A stretch of DNA of 64,000 bases from an uncultured Pelagibacteraceae bacterium (GCA_902624535.1 CACNYF010000001.1:62001-126000), one strand, 5' to 3'; numbered from the stretch's first letter, positions 52,653 through 63,378 are shown. The notes: a model not told the origin generated them from the sequence alone. Made by a program: numbers and translations.

Positions 52653-53347
52653 TGTTAAGTGCTCGAGTATTTACGTTGTACCCAGATTTTTTTCCTGGAT
52701 ATCTTGGCCAAGGTATATTTGGTAAAGCTTTGTCTGATAAAAAATGGGAATTGAATACTGTAAATATTAGAGATTATGCATTTGATAAACATAAAACTGT
52801 TGATGATACTCCTTATGGAGGAGGTGAAGGCATGTTAATGAAAGCAGATGTATTAGCAGCATCGATAGATAAAAATGTTTCTGCAGATGAGAAAATTATT
52901 TATCTTAGTCCAAAAGGAAAGCTTTTTAATCATCAGTTAGCAAAAAAACTATCCAAGGAAAATACTATCAATATTATATGTGGTCACTTTGAAGGTGTGG
53001 ATGACAGATTGCTCAATACAAGAAATATTGAAGAAATTAGTTTGGGAGATTTTGTTTTATCTGGGGGTGAAGGAGCATCTCTTGTAATTCTTGATGCGAT
53101 ATTAAGATTTATTCCAGGTATTCTAGGGAACAATAAATCAGCTCAAGAGGAAAGTTTTGAAAATGGACTTTTGGAGTACCCACAGTATACCAAACCTCAA
53201 GTTTGGGAGCAAAAAAGTGTGCCAGAAGTGCTATTATCGGGTGATCATGCCAAAATTAAAGACTGGCGTTTATCTCAATCTGAGGCTATAACACGCGACC
53301 GAAGACCAGATTTGTGGCAATTATATAAAAAGACAAAAGATAACTAA
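52652..53347 (+). CDS. trmD: tRNA (guanine-N1)-methyltransferase
   Basis: TrmD methylates G37 of tRNAs that read CUN, CCN and CGG codons, preventing frameshifts. The 231-residue protein has the SPOUT-fold landmarks [28 protein letters not shown] and GDFVLSGGE, and ends with the RDRRPDLW-type motif. It is coupled to rpsP by a one-base overlap and precedes rplS by one base, the standard order. Confidence 0.97.
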   Translation: MLSARVFTLYPDFFPGYLGQGIFGKALSDKKWELNTVNIRDYAFDKHKTVDDTPYGGGEGMLMKADVLAASIDKNVSADEKIIYLSPKGKLFNHQLAKKLSKENTINIICGHFEGVDDRLLNTRNIEEISLGDFVLSGGEGASLVILDAILRFIPGILGNNKSAQEESFENGLLEYPQYTKPQVWEQKSVPEVLLSGDHAKIKDWRLSQSEAITRDRRPDLWQLYKKTKDN

Positions 53348-53348
53348 T

Positions 53349-53942
53349 ATGAAGACAATAGAAGAAATTAATCAGTCTAAAGTTAAGAAAATTATTTCTG
53401 AAAGACAACACCCTGAATTTTTTCCAGGCGATATAGTTAAGGTTGGTGTTAGAATTACAGAGGGCAAAAGAGATCGTATTCAATATTTTGAGGGAGTTTG
53501 TATTGCAAAAAAAAATAGAGATATTAACTCTTCTTTTACAGTAAGAAAAATTTCCTTTGGGGAAGGGGTTGAGAGAACATTTGCTTTATATAGTCCAATT
53601 GTTGATACGATTAAAGTTGTCAGATCAGGAAAAGTAAGAAGAGCAAAATTATATTATCTAAGAGATAGAACGGGTAAATCAGCTAGAATTGCAGAAAAAA
53701 TAAAAAAGAAAATTGGGATTGAGGTAGAAACGAAAATCCAAGAAGTAACAGAAGAAAACGTAATGCCAGATACTGAGCAAAAGAGTTCGGAAGTAGCTAA
53801 AGAGGCATCTAAAGAAATTCCAAAAGATGAGACTAAAGCTGTATCTAAAAATGTAGATGAAAATAAAGATGTCAAAGAAAAAGCACCATCAGCTGAAAAA
53901 AAACCTGATGAAGCAGAAGGAAATCCAGAAGTAAAAAAATAA
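53349..53942 (+). CDS. rplS: Ribosomal protein L19 with acidic/basic C-terminal tail
   Basis: L19 lies at the 30S-50S interface. Residues 1 to about 120 are the normal protein ([61 protein letters not shown]). The product is 197 residues in place of about 115-130. The extra 70 or so are a Lys/Glu/Pro/Ala-rich low-complexity tail like that of S16 in the same operon. The tail has no known role. Confidence 0.96.
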   Translation: MKTIEEINQSKVKKIISERQHPEFFPGDIVKVGVRITEGKRDRIQYFEGVCIAKKNRDINSSFTVRKISFGEGVERTFALYSPIVDTIKVVRSGKVRRAKLYYLRDRTGKSARIAEKIKKKIGIEVETKIQEVTEENVMPDTEQKSSEVAKEASKEIPKDETKAVSKNVDENKDVKEKAPSAEKKPDEAEGNPEVKK

Positions 53943-53951
53943 TTTTTTACA

Positions 53952-55355
53952 ATGTCTCAAACTATATATGATAAAATATGGAATGATCATCTTGTTCACC
54001 AGCAAGATGATGGTACATCACTTTTATTCGTTGATAGACATTTAATCCATGAAGTCACTAGTCCCCAGGCTTTTGAAGGTTTAAGAAACTCTAATAGAAA
54101 AGTTAGACAGCCTTTACTAACTTTAGCTGTAGCAGATCATAATGTTCCTACTACAGATAGAACAGCTGCTATTTCTGATGAAGATTCAAGAATACAAATA
54201 GAAACTTTAGAAAAAAATTGTGAAGAGTTTGGCATAAATCTCTTTGGAATGAATGATAAAAGACAAGGAATAGTTCATATCATAGGCCCAGAACAAGGTT
54301 TTACGCAACCAGGTACAATAATTGTATGTGGAGATAGTCATACAGCTACACATGGAGCATTTGGCTCACTTGCTTTTGGAATAGGTACTTCTGAGGTAGA
54401 GCATGTCTTAGCAACGCAAACATTAGTTCAAAAAAAATCAAAAAATTTTAGAATTAATGTTAATGGTGCTTTGACATTAGGAGTAACATCCAAAGATGTA
54501 ATACTTCAAATAATTGGAAAAATTGGAACAGCAGGTGGAACAGGCTATGTGATTGAATACGCAGGAAACTTAATTTCGAATTTAAGCGTAGAACAGAGAA
54601 TGACGATTTGTAATATGACCATTGAAGGTGGAGCAAGAGCAGGATTAATACAGCCTGATGAAAAAGTATTTAAATATTTAAAAGGCAAACCAATGTCACC
54701 AAAGAATGATAATTGGGACAAAGCTGTGGAGTATTGGAGCACTTTGAAATCTGACAACGATGCAAATTTTGACAAAGAAATAAGTTTAGAGGGAGCAGAT
54801 ATAAAACCAATGGTGACTTGGGGAACATCTCCTCAGGATGTAGTGGATATAGATGGTATTGTCCCTGATCCAGATAAAGAGCAAAATGAAGATAGAAAAA
54901 ACTCCATAAGCAGATCTTTGAAATATATGGGTTTAAAGCCAAATACAAAGATAAAAGACATTAAAATTGACAAAGTTTTTATAGGCAGCTGCACAAATGG
55001 ACGTATAGAAGATTTAAGAGAAGCTGCAAAAATTTTAAAAGACAAAAAAATAGCTTCTCACGTAGATGCTATGATTGTCCCTGGTTCTGGACTAGTTAAA
55101 GAGCAAGCTGAGCAAGAGGGTTTGGATAAAATATTTAAAAATTCTGGATTTGAATGGAGAGAACCTGGATGTTCAATGTGCCTTGCTATGAATGCAGATA
55201 AATTAAAACCTGAAGAAAGATGTGCATCTACTTCAAATAGGAATTTTGAGGGAAGACAAGGTCGTGGTGGAAGAACACATCTAGTAAGCCCAGCTATGGC
55301 AGCAGCAGCTGCTATTTCTGGAAACTTAGATGATGTAAGAAAATATAATAATTAA
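53952..55355 (+). CDS. leuC: 3-isopropylmalate dehydratase large subunit
   Basis: LeuC is the [4Fe-4S] aconitase-family subunit that isomerises 2- and 3-isopropylmalate in leucine synthesis. The 467-residue protein shows the iron-ligand cysteines in [12 protein letters not shown] and [24 protein letters not shown] and NRNFEGRQG. leuD begins at the next base, then leuB overlaps; leuA is not in the window. The gene follows rplS by nine bases, an order common in alphaproteobacteria. Confidence 0.97.
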   Translation: MSQTIYDKIWNDHLVHQQDDGTSLLFVDRHLIHEVTSPQAFEGLRNSNRKVRQPLLTLAVADHNVPTTDRTAAISDEDSRIQIETLEKNCEEFGINLFGMNDKRQGIVHIIGPEQGFTQPGTIIVCGDSHTATHGAFGSLAFGIGTSEVEHVLATQTLVQKKSKNFRINVNGALTLGVTSKDVILQIIGKIGTAGGTGYVIEYAGNLISNLSVEQRMTICNMTIEGGARAGLIQPDEKVFKYLKGKPMSPKNDNWDKAVEYWSTLKSDNDANFDKEISLEGADIKPMVTWGTSPQDVVDIDGIVPDPDKEQNEDRKNSISRSLKYMGLKPNTKIKDIKIDKVFIGSCTNGRIEDLREAAKILKDKKIASHVDAMIVPGSGLVKEQAEQEGLDKIFKNSGFEWREPGCSMCLAMNADKLKPEERCASTSNRNFEGRQGRGGRTHLVSPAMAAAAAISGNLDDVRKYNN

Positions 55356-55961
55356 ATGAAAAAATTTACAACACTTAAAAGTATTCCAGCTTATTTACCA
55401 ATAGTAAATATTGATACTGATATGATTATTCCAAAACAATTTTTGAAAACAATAAAAAGAACTGGATTGGGTAGGAACTTATTTTATGAAATGAGATATG
55501 ACGAAAATGGAAAAACCATAAATGATTTTGTTTTGAATAAATCTCCTTTCGATAGTTCGAAAATACTAATCGCAGGTGATAACTTTGGATGTGGATCTTC
55601 AAGAGAGCATGCACCTTGGGCATTATTAGATTTTGGTATTACGTGTGTTATCAGCACAAGTTATGCAGATATTTTTTATAACAACTGTTTTAAAAATGGA
55701 ATTTTACCTATTAAAGTAAACGATGAGCAAATAAAAGAGCTTTCAGAATATTCCAAAAGACAAGAGGAAATTTCAATTAACTTACCAGAGCAAAAAATTA
55801 TTTTTGGTAACAGTGAGATAAAATTCGAACTAGATGAATTTAAGAAAAAATGTTTGATTGAAGGATTGGATGATATTGCATTATCTCTTGAAAAATCTAG
55901 TAAAATAATTTCTTTTGAGGAAAAATTAAAGTCCGTTAAGCCTTGGATATTTAATGATTAA
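55356..55961 (+). CDS. leuD: 3-isopropylmalate dehydratase small subunit
   Basis: A 201-residue swivel-domain partner of LeuC. Landmarks are [14 protein letters not shown] near the N-terminus and [13 protein letters not shown] near residue 77, the substrate-binding loop. The start ATG directly follows the leuC stop, and the end overlaps leuB by eight bases, giving close stoichiometric coupling. Confidence 0.97.
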   Translation: MKKFTTLKSIPAYLPIVNIDTDMIIPKQFLKTIKRTGLGRNLFYEMRYDENGKTINDFVLNKSPFDSSKILIAGDNFGCGSSREHAPWALLDFGITCVISTSYADIFYNNCFKNGILPIKVNDEQIKELSEYSKRQEEISINLPEQKIIFGNSEIKFELDEFKKKCLIEGLDDIALSLEKSSKIISFEEKLKSVKPWIFND

Positions 55962-57063
55962 AGTAAAAAAAAGAAAATTTTTATTATTACCTGGTGATGG
56001 TATTGGTCCAGAAGTCATCGGTGAAGTTAAAAAAATTATAAATTGGTTTAACTCTAATAAATCTCTAGATTTTGATATGGAAGAAGGTCTTGTTGGAGGA
56101 GCTTCTTATGACAAACATGGAACTCCAATAACAGATGAGGTTTTTTACAAATCTTTAGAATGTGAAGCAGTAATTTTAGGTGCAGTAGGAGGTCCTAAAT
56201 ATGATAATTTAGAATTTTCGAAAAGGCCAGAAAGAGCTCTTTTAAAATTAAGAAAAGAGTTAAAATTATTTGCAAATCTTAGACCTGCGATTTGTTTCAA
56301 GCAATTGGTAGATGCATCTACGCTCAAACCAGAAGTTGTTTCAGGTCTTGATATAATGATTGTAAGAGAGTTAACAGGTGGAATTTATTTTGGTGAGCCA
56401 AGAGGGATAAAGCCTATAGACAATGGAGAGCGCAAAGGAATTAATACGCATACATATACTTCATCAGAAATTATAAGAGTTGCAAGAGTTGCATTTGATT
56501 TAGCAAAGAAAAGAAATAACAAAGTTACTTCTTGCGAAAAATCTAACGTGATGGAAGCGGGACAATTATGGAAAGAAGAAGTTCAAGCTTTACATGATCA
56601 AGATTATAAAGATGTTGAGTTAAATCACATGCTTGCTGATAATTGCGCTATGCAGCTTTTAAGAAATCCAAAACAATTTGATGTAATTGTTACTGATAAT
56701 TTATTTGGAGATATGTTATCAGACGAAGCTTCAATGTTAACCGGTTCTTTAGGATTATTACCATCAGCTTCATTAGGTGCGAAAAATAAGGACGGTGAAA
56801 TGAGAGCAATGTATGAACCAGTTCATGGTTCAGCACCAGATATTGCTGGTAAAGGAATTGCCAATCCAATTGCAACTATTCTAAGCTTTGCAATGGCTTT
56901 GCGATATTCTCTAAATTTGGATAAAGAGGCCGATGATCTAGAAAAAGCTGTTCAAAGCGTGTTAGATGATGGATTAAGAACAAAAGATATAATGTCCGAA
57001 GGAACAAAAGAGATATCGACTTCTGGAATGGGAGATGCGATTATTGCATATTTGCAAAAATAA
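55954..57063 (+). CDS. leuB: 3-isopropylmalate dehydrogenase
   Basis: LeuB oxidises and decarboxylates 3-isopropylmalate with NAD, the last special step of leucine synthesis. The 369-residue protein has GDGIGPEVI at the N-terminus, [25 protein letters not shown] with the metal-binding aspartates and [12 protein letters not shown] for NAD. It is followed after 32 AT-rich bases by the DMSP genes. Confidence 0.97.
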   Translation: MIKVKKRKFLLLPGDGIGPEVIGEVKKIINWFNSNKSLDFDMEEGLVGGASYDKHGTPITDEVFYKSLECEAVILGAVGGPKYDNLEFSKRPERALLKLRKELKLFANLRPAICFKQLVDASTLKPEVVSGLDIMIVRELTGGIYFGEPRGIKPIDNGERKGINTHTYTSSEIIRVARVAFDLAKKRNNKVTSCEKSNVMEAGQLWKEEVQALHDQDYKDVELNHMLADNCAMQLLRNPKQFDVIVTDNLFGDMLSDEASMLTGSLGLLPSASLGAKNKDGEMRAMYEPVHGSAPDIAGKGIANPIATILSFAMALRYSLNLDKEADDLEKAVQSVLDDGLRTKDIMSEGTKEISTSGMGDAIIAYLQK

Positions 57064-57095
57064 AAAAATTAACTTAATTTGATGCTATTAAATTT

Positions 57096-58856
57096 ATGAC
57101 CGTTTATTCTGCACCTGTGAAAGATATGATGTTCTTATTTGAACATTTAAAAGACAACAAAAATTATAACGAAATTGAAAAGTATAAAGAAGTTACTTCT
57201 GATCTAGTGAAAGATATCTTGGAGGAAGCTGCAAAAATTAATGAAGAAATGCTTCTTCCTTTAGCAAAAGCTGGCGACGAAAATCCTTGTGTGTATGAAA
57301 ATGGAGTAGTTAGAACCCCCCCTGGTTATAAAGAAGCATATTCAAAATTTATCGAAGATGGATGGGTATCTTTAACTTGTGATCCAAAATACGGTGGTCA
57401 AGGAATGCCGAAAACTGTAAGTGCTTTTTTTGATGAAATGCTTTCATCATCAAGTTTATCTTTTAAATTATATAGTGAATTAAGTATAGGTGCATACAAT
57501 TGTATTTTGAGTCATGCAACTGAAGAAATTAAAAACATATATCTTCCTAAAATTGTTGAGGGTAAATGGAGTGGGACAATGTGTTTAACAGAACCTCAGT
57601 GTGGAACAGATTTAGGATTAATTAAAACAAAAGCAATTAAAAATGAAAATGGTACTTATAATATAAGTGGGCAGAAAATTTTTATTACATCTGGAGATCA
57701 CGATTTAACTGAAAATATTATACACCTTGTTTTAGCAAGAACTCAGGACGCACCAAAAGGAACGAAAGGGATAAGTTTATTTTTAGTTCCAAAATTTGAA
57801 ATTAATGAAGATGGATCAATTGGTCCAAGAAATGGCGTCAATACTGTTTCAATTGAATCAAAAATGGGTATTAAAGGTTCGCCTGCGTGTGTATTAAGTT
57901 TTGATGATGCCAAAGGTTATATGATCGGACCTGAGAATAAAGGCTTAAATTCTATGTTTACAATGATGAACTTAGAAAGAATTGTTGTTGGTATACAAGG
58001 TTTAGGTCTATCTGAAACAGCTTATCAAACTGCTTTAAGTTATTCAAAAGAGAGAAAGCAAGGTAAATCAAATAATAATTCCAATGGAGAAACAGATTTA
58101 ATCATTAAGCATGCAGATATACGAAGAAGTTTATTAAATATGAAGTCTATAATTGAGGGAGAGAGATCTTTATCTTTTTGGATGGCTCAACAGGTAGACG
58201 TAAGCTTAAGTCATAGTTCTGAGGAAGTAAAAAAAGATGCATCGGATATTGTAGGCCTTATGACCCCTGTGATTAAGTCGTTTTTTACAGATATGGGTAT
58301 GGAAATAACTAATGAAGCAATTCAGGTTTTTGGTGGCTATGGTTATACAAAAGACCAAGGGATAGAACAATTATTTAGAGATAATAGAATTACACCTATT
58401 TATGAAGGAACTAATTCTGTCCAAGCAATTGATTTTGTATTTAGAAAAATTAGTCAGAAAAAAGTTTTTGATAATTTTATGAAATATGTAGATATAGAAG
58501 TTCAGAATTGTTCAAAAGTAGATAATTTAAAAGAACATGTAAAAAAAATATCTGAATTAAAAAAAATATTGTCAGATTTTACTAACTGGATATCTCCAAA
58601 TGGTAATACACCAAAAGACGACATAAGTGCTTCATGCAACGATTATTTAAGATTTTTTGGTTATTTTTGTCTTTCATTTATATGGTTAAAGACAATGAGA
58701 AAAAGCTACGAAAATTTAGAAAAAAATAAAGAGTTTTATGAAGATAAACTAAATACAGGAAATTACTATTTTGATAAAATTTTGCCTAGAGCCGAAAGCC
58801 ATTATAAATCTGCTATCTCTGGTAGTAAATATACTATGAGTGCAAAATTTAACTGA
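57096..58856 (+). CDS. dmdC: 3-methylmercaptopropionyl-CoA dehydrogenase
   Basis: A 586-residue acyl-CoA dehydrogenase family enzyme that, with DmdB and DmdA, degrades DMSP by demethylation; it makes methylthioacryloyl-CoA. Size fits the long DmdC/AidB-like type, larger than fatty-acid acyl-CoA dehydrogenases (about 380). Landmarks are MCLTEPQCGTDLG, ISGQKIFITSGDHD, and FRDNRITPIYEGTNSVQAID with the catalytic Glu. The identity is strengthened by dmdB overlapping its stop (ATGA) and dmdA following. Confidence 0.9.
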   Translation: MTVYSAPVKDMMFLFEHLKDNKNYNEIEKYKEVTSDLVKDILEEAAKINEEMLLPLAKAGDENPCVYENGVVRTPPGYKEAYSKFIEDGWVSLTCDPKYGGQGMPKTVSAFFDEMLSSSSLSFKLYSELSIGAYNCILSHATEEIKNIYLPKIVEGKWSGTMCLTEPQCGTDLGLIKTKAIKNENGTYNISGQKIFITSGDHDLTENIIHLVLARTQDAPKGTKGISLFLVPKFEINEDGSIGPRNGVNTVSIESKMGIKGSPACVLSFDDAKGYMIGPENKGLNSMFTMMNLERIVVGIQGLGLSETAYQTALSYSKERKQGKSNNNSNGETDLIIKHADIRRSLLNMKSIIEGERSLSFWMAQQVDVSLSHSSEEVKKDASDIVGLMTPVIKSFFTDMGMEITNEAIQVFGGYGYTKDQGIEQLFRDNRITPIYEGTNSVQAIDFVFRKISQKKVFDNFMKYVDIEVQNCSKVDNLKEHVKKISELKKILSDFTNWISPNGNTPKDDISASCNDYLRFFGYFCLSFIWLKTMRKSYENLEKNKEFYEDKLNTGNYYFDKILPRAESHYKSAISGSKYTMSAKFN

Positions 58857-60484
58857 TGAATAAATATAATCAGAACTTAGATAAAAATCCCTCAAATTAT
58901 GTCCCATTAACACCGCTTAGTTTTTTAGAAAGAGCAAAAGACATTTATCCAAATTACGAGGCTTTAGTATATGAAACAAAGTCTTTCACATGGATGGAAG
59001 TATTTAACAGGTGTAAGAAATTTGCAAGTGCATTAGAAAAAATTGGTATTGTTGAAGGAGATACAGTTTCAGTTATGACCTTTAACACTCCAGAGATTTT
59101 TGAGGCACATTATTCTGTTCCTATGACAGGTGCTGTTTTAAATACAATTAATTCAAGACTTGATGCAAAAACTGTAGCTTATATTTTAGAACACAGTGAA
59201 GCAAAAGTGTTAATAATAGACAGACAATTACATGCTGTTGCAGAAAAGGCTTTATCAACTTTAAAACAAAAACCAATTGTAATTGATGTTCAAGATGATT
59301 TTGCAGATCAATCCTTATTAAAAAAAATTGGAGATAGAGAATATGAGGAATTTTTAAGCACTGGTGATGAAAATTATATTTGGAAAAAACCAAAGGATGA
59401 GTGGCAAGCAATTTCATTAAGTTATACATCTGGAACAACTGGAAATCCAAAAGGTGTTGTTTATCATCATAGAGGCTCTTATTTAATGTCAACAGGTAGT
59501 GCTGTTGCTTGGAATATGCCTAATAGATTAAATTTTTTAACAGTTGTACCAATGTTCCACTGTAATGGATGGGGTTATCCATGGACAATACCAATGTTAA
59601 ATGGAAAAACAGTTTGTTTGAGAGCAATTGATATAAAAAAAATATTTGAATTAATTGAAAAGCATGACATTACCCATTTTGGAGGTGCGCCTATTGTCCT
59701 TAATATGATAACTGGTGCATCACAAAATGATATCAAAGAATTAAAAAAGAAAGTTTATGTTTTAACTGCTGGAGCACCACCTCCAAGTATTATTTTCAAA
59801 AAAATGAAAGCACTGGGTTTCGAAGTAATGCATGTTTATGGATTAACGGAAACATATGGGCATGTTTTACAATGTGCTTGGAATGATGAATGGAATAGTT
59901 TCGAAGAAGATAAAGTTAATGAAATTAAAGCAAGGCAAGGTGTGAGATTCCCAAATACAGAGGGAGTTGTCGTTTTAGACCCAGAAAATATGAATCCTGT
60001 GCCTATGGATGGAGAAACCATTGGTGAGATAATGATTAAAGGTAATGTTGTTATGAAAGGGTATTTTAAGGACAAAGAAGCTACCGAAAAAGCTATGAAA
60101 GATGGATGGTTTCACTCTGGCGATTTGGCGGTTATTTATCCAGATGGATATATCAAGGTTAAAGATAGGTCGAAAGATATTATAATTTCGGGAGGAGAGA
60201 ACATTTCTTCAATAGAAATTGAAAATACACTTTCGAAGCACCCAGCTGTTTCAATTGTTGCTGTAGTAGCAAAACCAGACGAGAAATGGGGAGAAGTTCC
60301 ATGCGCATTTATAGAGAAAGTGGCAGATAAAGAGACAAATGAAAAAGAATTAATCGATTTTTGTAGAGAAACTCTAGCAGGGTTCAAAATTCCAAAAAAA
60401 ATAGAATTCTGTGAACTTCCAAAAACATCAACAGGCAAAATCCAAAAATTTGAATTAAGAAAAAAAGCTAAGGAACTTAGTTAG
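58856..60484 (+). CDS. dmdB: 3-methylmercaptopropionate-CoA ligase
   Basis: A 542-residue AMP-forming acyl-CoA synthetase activating methylmercaptopropionate, the product of DmdA. The P-loop is SYTSGTTGNPKG, VPMFHCNGWGYPW is the second landmark, VYGLTETYGH the third, and KTSTGKIQKFELR carries the C-terminal catalytic lysine. Family alone does not separate it from other medium-chain ligases; the dmdC and dmdA neighbours do. Its start overlaps the dmdC stop. A weak hairpin with a T-run spans its end. Confidence 0.9.
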   Translation: MNKYNQNLDKNPSNYVPLTPLSFLERAKDIYPNYEALVYETKSFTWMEVFNRCKKFASALEKIGIVEGDTVSVMTFNTPEIFEAHYSVPMTGAVLNTINSRLDAKTVAYILEHSEAKVLIIDRQLHAVAEKALSTLKQKPIVIDVQDDFADQSLLKKIGDREYEEFLSTGDENYIWKKPKDEWQAISLSYTSGTTGNPKGVVYHHRGSYLMSTGSAVAWNMPNRLNFLTVVPMFHCNGWGYPWTIPMLNGKTVCLRAIDIKKIFELIEKHDITHFGGAPIVLNMITGASQNDIKELKKKVYVLTAGAPPPSIIFKKMKALGFEVMHVYGLTETYGHVLQCAWNDEWNSFEEDKVNEIKARQGVRFPNTEGVVVLDPENMNPVPMDGETIGEIMIKGNVVMKGYFKDKEATEKAMKDGWFHSGDLAVIYPDGYIKVKDRSKDIIISGGENISSIEIENTLSKHPAVSIVAVVAKPDEKWGEVPCAFIEKVADKETNEKELIDFCRETLAGFKIPKKIEFCELPKTSTGKIQKFELRKKAKELS

Positions 60485-60492
60485 ATTTTTTT
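60466..60492 (+). terminator. Weak terminator-like hairpin at the dmdB end
   Basis: AGCTAAG (60466-60472) pairs with CTTAGTT (60476-60482), one G-U pair, over a three-base loop, and seven T follow at 60486-60492. It overlaps the stop codon of dmdB and would reduce read-through into dmdA, which then needs its own promoter in the next 55 bases. The stem is short. Confidence 0.45.
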
Positions 60493-60548
60493 GAATAAAC
60501 AACTTACTTTCTTTACAAATAGATAAAAAAATGACACTAAGCTAAAAA

Positions 60549-61658
60549 ATGAAAAATTTTTCTATAGCAAAATCAAGAAGACTTAGAGGAACGCCTTATA
60601 CATCAAGAATTGAAAAACAAGGAGTTACTGCTTACACAATATACAATCATATGTTGCTTCCAGCTGCATTCGGTTCTTTAGAAGATTCATATCATCACTT
60701 AAAAGAGCATGTTCAAGTCTGGGATGTTGCAGCCGAAAGACAGGTAGAAATTACTGGAAAAGATGCTGCAAAATTAGTTCAACTTATGACCTGTAGAGAT
60801 CTATCCAAATCAAAAGATGGAAGATGTTATTATTGTCCAATTATAGATGATAATGCAGGATTAATTAATGATCCAGTTGTTCTAAGATTTAATGAAAATA
60901 AATGGTGGGTTTCTATTGCAGATACAGATGTAATCTTATTTGCAAAAGGATTGGCGATTGGAAATAAATTCGATGTAAATATTATAGAGCCCGAAGTTGA
61001 TATTATGGCTGTGCAAGGGCCGAAATCTTTTAAATTAATGGAAAAAGTTTTTGGTGAAAAGATAACAAAATTAAAATTTTTTGGTTTTGATTACTTTGAT
61101 TTTGCTGGAGTAAAACATTTAATTGCTCAATCTGGATGGTCTAAACAAGGTGGTTATGAAATTTATGTAGAAGATAATGAATCAGGTTTGAAACTATATG
61201 ATTATCTGTTTGAAATTGGAGATGAATTTAATATTAAAGCAGGATGTCCTAATTTAATTGAACGTATAGAAAGTGGATTACTTTCACAAGGAAATGATAT
61301 GGATATTGGAGATAACCCTTACGAATGTGGTTTTGATAAATATATTAACATAGATAGTGATATTGAATTTTTAGGAAAAGATAAATTAAAAAAAATTAAG
61401 TCTGAAGGAATTAAAAAAAAACTAATGGGTGTTAAAATTGATACTGACAGCATAAGTGTAACTGGTTCAATGAACTTAACTAATGAAAAAAATAACGTAA
61501 TCGGTGAATTAAGATCAGGCTGTTACAATCCAACTTTTAAACAGGTAATTGGTATAGCTATGATAAAAAAACCATATTTTGAAGCACAGCAAACATTCAA
61601 AATTGATATAAATGGTAATAGTTTTAATGGAACAGTTTGCGATTTACCTTTCATTTAG
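60549..61658 (+). CDS. dmdA: DMSP demethylase
   Basis: DmdA transfers a methyl group from dimethylsulfoniopropionate to tetrahydrofolate, giving methylmercaptopropionate. The 369-residue length equals that of characterised Pelagibacter DmdA as I recall it. It has the GcvT fold; [14 protein letters not shown] and [11 protein letters not shown] are aminomethyltransferase landmarks, and [15 protein letters not shown] contains the Trp-Gly-Tyr region lining the DMSP site. It is separated from dmdB by 64 bases. The methyl group enters the folate pool in which folD (start of the window) acts. Confidence 0.94.
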   Translation: MKNFSIAKSRRLRGTPYTSRIEKQGVTAYTIYNHMLLPAAFGSLEDSYHHLKEHVQVWDVAAERQVEITGKDAAKLVQLMTCRDLSKSKDGRCYYCPIIDDNAGLINDPVVLRFNENKWWVSIADTDVILFAKGLAIGNKFDVNIIEPEVDIMAVQGPKSFKLMEKVFGEKITKLKFFGFDYFDFAGVKHLIAQSGWSKQGGYEIYVEDNESGLKLYDYLFEIGDEFNIKAGCPNLIERIESGLLSQGNDMDIGDNPYECGFDKYINIDSDIEFLGKDKLKKIKSEGIKKKLMGVKIDTDSISVTGSMNLTNEKNNVIGELRSGCYNPTFKQVIGIAMIKKPYFEAQQTFKIDINGNSFNGTVCDLPFI

Positions 61659-61672
61659 TATAAATCTTTAAA

Positions 61673-62683
61673 ATGACTAATATAGCTATCATCGGTGCAA
61701 CCGGTAATGTTGGAAGAAAGACGCTAGAAGTTATAGAAAAAAAAGATATTAAATTTGATAATCTTTTTTTAGTAGCTTCTTCAAATAGTGCTGGAAAAAA
61801 AATAAGTTTTAAAGGCAAAGATTATGAAGTCCATGATCTTGAAAAATATGATTTTTCAAAAGCACACATAACTTTTTTTGCAGCTGGTGGTAAAATTGCA
61901 AAGCAATATGCAGAAATTGCAGCGAAATCATCAACTGTAATTGATAATTCTAGTTTTTTTAGAATGGATCCTGATGTTCCGCTTATTGTACCTCAAGTGA
62001 ATGCAGAACAAATTAACGAAATGAAAAAAAATATAGTGGCAAATCCTAATTGCTCAACAGCTCAGTTAGTATTAGTTCTAAAACCGTTACATGATTTATA
62101 TAAAATAAAAAGAGTGGTAGTTTCTACCTATCAATCTGTTTCTGGAGGTGGAAAAGCACCTATGGATGAGTTAATTGGGCAAACAAAATCTTATCTTGAT
62201 GGGAATTCTGTTCAATCTAAAAATTTTACTAAACAAATAGCATTCAATATAATTCCTCATATAGATGAGTTTTCAGATGATGGGTACACAAAAGAAGAAT
62301 TGAAGATGACTAATGAAACAAAAAAAATACTGGATAATAATATAGAGTTAACAGCAACGTGTGTTAGAATTCCTGTTTTAGTATCCCATTCAGAGTCGGT
62401 AAATATAGAGTTTGAAAAACCTTGCTCCCTCGAACAAATCAGAGAAGTACTGGATAAAGCTGATGGTTGTAGAGTTATAGATAAAAGGGAAAATGGAGGA
62501 TATAGCACACCAATAGAAGCAACAGGTAGTGATGAAACATTTATCTCAAGGATTAGAGAAGACAAAACAAAAAAGAACTCAATTAATTTGTGGATAGTTT
62601 CAGACAATTTATTAAGAGGAGCTGCGTTAAATTCTGTTGAAATTGCTGAAACAATAATGAAAGCAAATCAAAATGGAAAATAA
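61673..62683 (+). CDS. asd: Aspartate-semialdehyde dehydrogenase
   Basis: Asd reduces aspartyl phosphate to the semialdehyde for lysine, methionine, threonine and DAP. The 336-residue protein has GATGNVGRKTLE at the N-terminus, NPNCSTAQL with the nucleophilic Cys, STYQSVSGGGKAPMDEL and the late SDNLLRGAALN. It lies 14 bases after dmdA and overlaps sdhC by 11 bases, so these unrelated genes may share transcripts. Confidence 0.96.
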   Translation: MTNIAIIGATGNVGRKTLEVIEKKDIKFDNLFLVASSNSAGKKISFKGKDYEVHDLEKYDFSKAHITFFAAGGKIAKQYAEIAAKSSTVIDNSSFFRMDPDVPLIVPQVNAEQINEMKKNIVANPNCSTAQLVLVLKPLHDLYKIKRVVVSTYQSVSGGGKAPMDELIGQTKSYLDGNSVQSKNFTKQIAFNIIPHIDEFSDDGYTKEELKMTNETKKILDNNIELTATCVRIPVLVSHSESVNIEFEKPCSLEQIREVLDKADGCRVIDKRENGGYSTPIEATGSDETFISRIREDKTKKNSINLWIVSDNLLRGAALNSVEIAETIMKANQNGK

Positions 62684-63053
62684 TCCTTTATCACCCCATA
62701 TCCAAATTTATAATTGGCATATTTCGTCATTAGTTTCAATATCACATCGGATTACTGGGATTATTAACGTTATGACTATAACTTTAATATGTGTATGGGT
62801 TGGTTTTTTATTACTAGGAGAGACAAATTATGAAATTGTAAATTTTTTTTTAAACAGCTTGTTTGGAAAATTTATATTATTAGGCATTATATGGTCTTTT
62901 AGTTTTCAAATTTTAAGTGAGATAAGACATTTTTTTTTAGATCTTGGATATGGTTTTGAGATAAAGACTACAAAGATTACTGGATTAATAGTAATTATTG
63001 GGTCATTTCCGTTGACAGTAATATTTTATGTGTTTGGTAGGTACATTTTATAA
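62673..63053 (+). CDS. sdhC: Succinate dehydrogenase cytochrome b556 subunit
   Basis: A 126-residue haem-binding membrane anchor of complex II with three helices. LSPHIQIYNWH at the N-terminus and SLVSISHRITGI (quinone-site Ser and Arg) are the SdhC signature; the haem-ligand His is probably in EIRHFFLDLG. It overlaps asd by 11 bases and sdhD by one. Confidence 0.95.
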   Translation: MENNPLSPHIQIYNWHISSLVSISHRITGIINVMTITLICVWVGFLLLGETNYEIVNFFLNSLFGKFILLGIIWSFSFQILSEIRHFFLDLGYGFEIKTTKITGLIVIIGSFPLTVIFYVFGRYIL

Positions 63054-63376
63054 TGCGATCAGTTACAAAAAAATGGATAGCGTTAAAATTAAGCTCACTT
63101 TTGCTGACTCCTCTTATGATTTGGTTTGCAATAAACTTAGCTGGAATTTATGACAAATCATTTTTTGAGGTATTAAGCTTTTTTAGATCACAACCTGCAA
63201 AAATATTGTTTATTTTATTTATCATTTTTGCTTATTTATTTTCGTCTTTAAGTATAAGTGAGGTATTTGAGGACTATATTAAAGACGAAAAAATCAAAAA
63301 TGCCGCAAACAAAGCCTTGTTTTTATTTGCTACAACATGCCCAATTTTAACAATAATTATACTGTTTAAGTTATAA
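63053..63376 (+). CDS. sdhD: Succinate dehydrogenase hydrophobic anchor subunit
   Basis: A 107-residue, three-helix anchor that completes the membrane part of complex II. The start TAATG overlap with sdhC and the sdhA gene two bases downstream fix the assignment more than sequence, which is poorly conserved. The usual haem-ligand His of E. coli SdhD is not evident here; the segment [11 protein letters not shown] corresponds to the conserved Asp-Tyr region. Confidence 0.88.
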   Translation: MRSVTKKWIALKLSSLLLTPLMIWFAINLAGIYDKSFFEVLSFFRSQPAKILFILFIIFAYLFSSLSISEVFEDYIKDEKIKNAANKALFLFATTCPILTIIILFKL

Positions 63377-63378
63377 AT

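Noticed and set aside
57064-57095. Terminator between leuB and dmdC
   Set aside because: AAATTA-ACT-TAATTT is a perfect small inverted repeat, but it contains a single C and no stable stem, so it is expected by chance in this DNA.
59148-59492. 114-codon minus-strand frame inside dmdB
   Set aside because: It lies entirely opposite a conserved enzyme, has low-complexity His/Leu/Gln composition and no start context.
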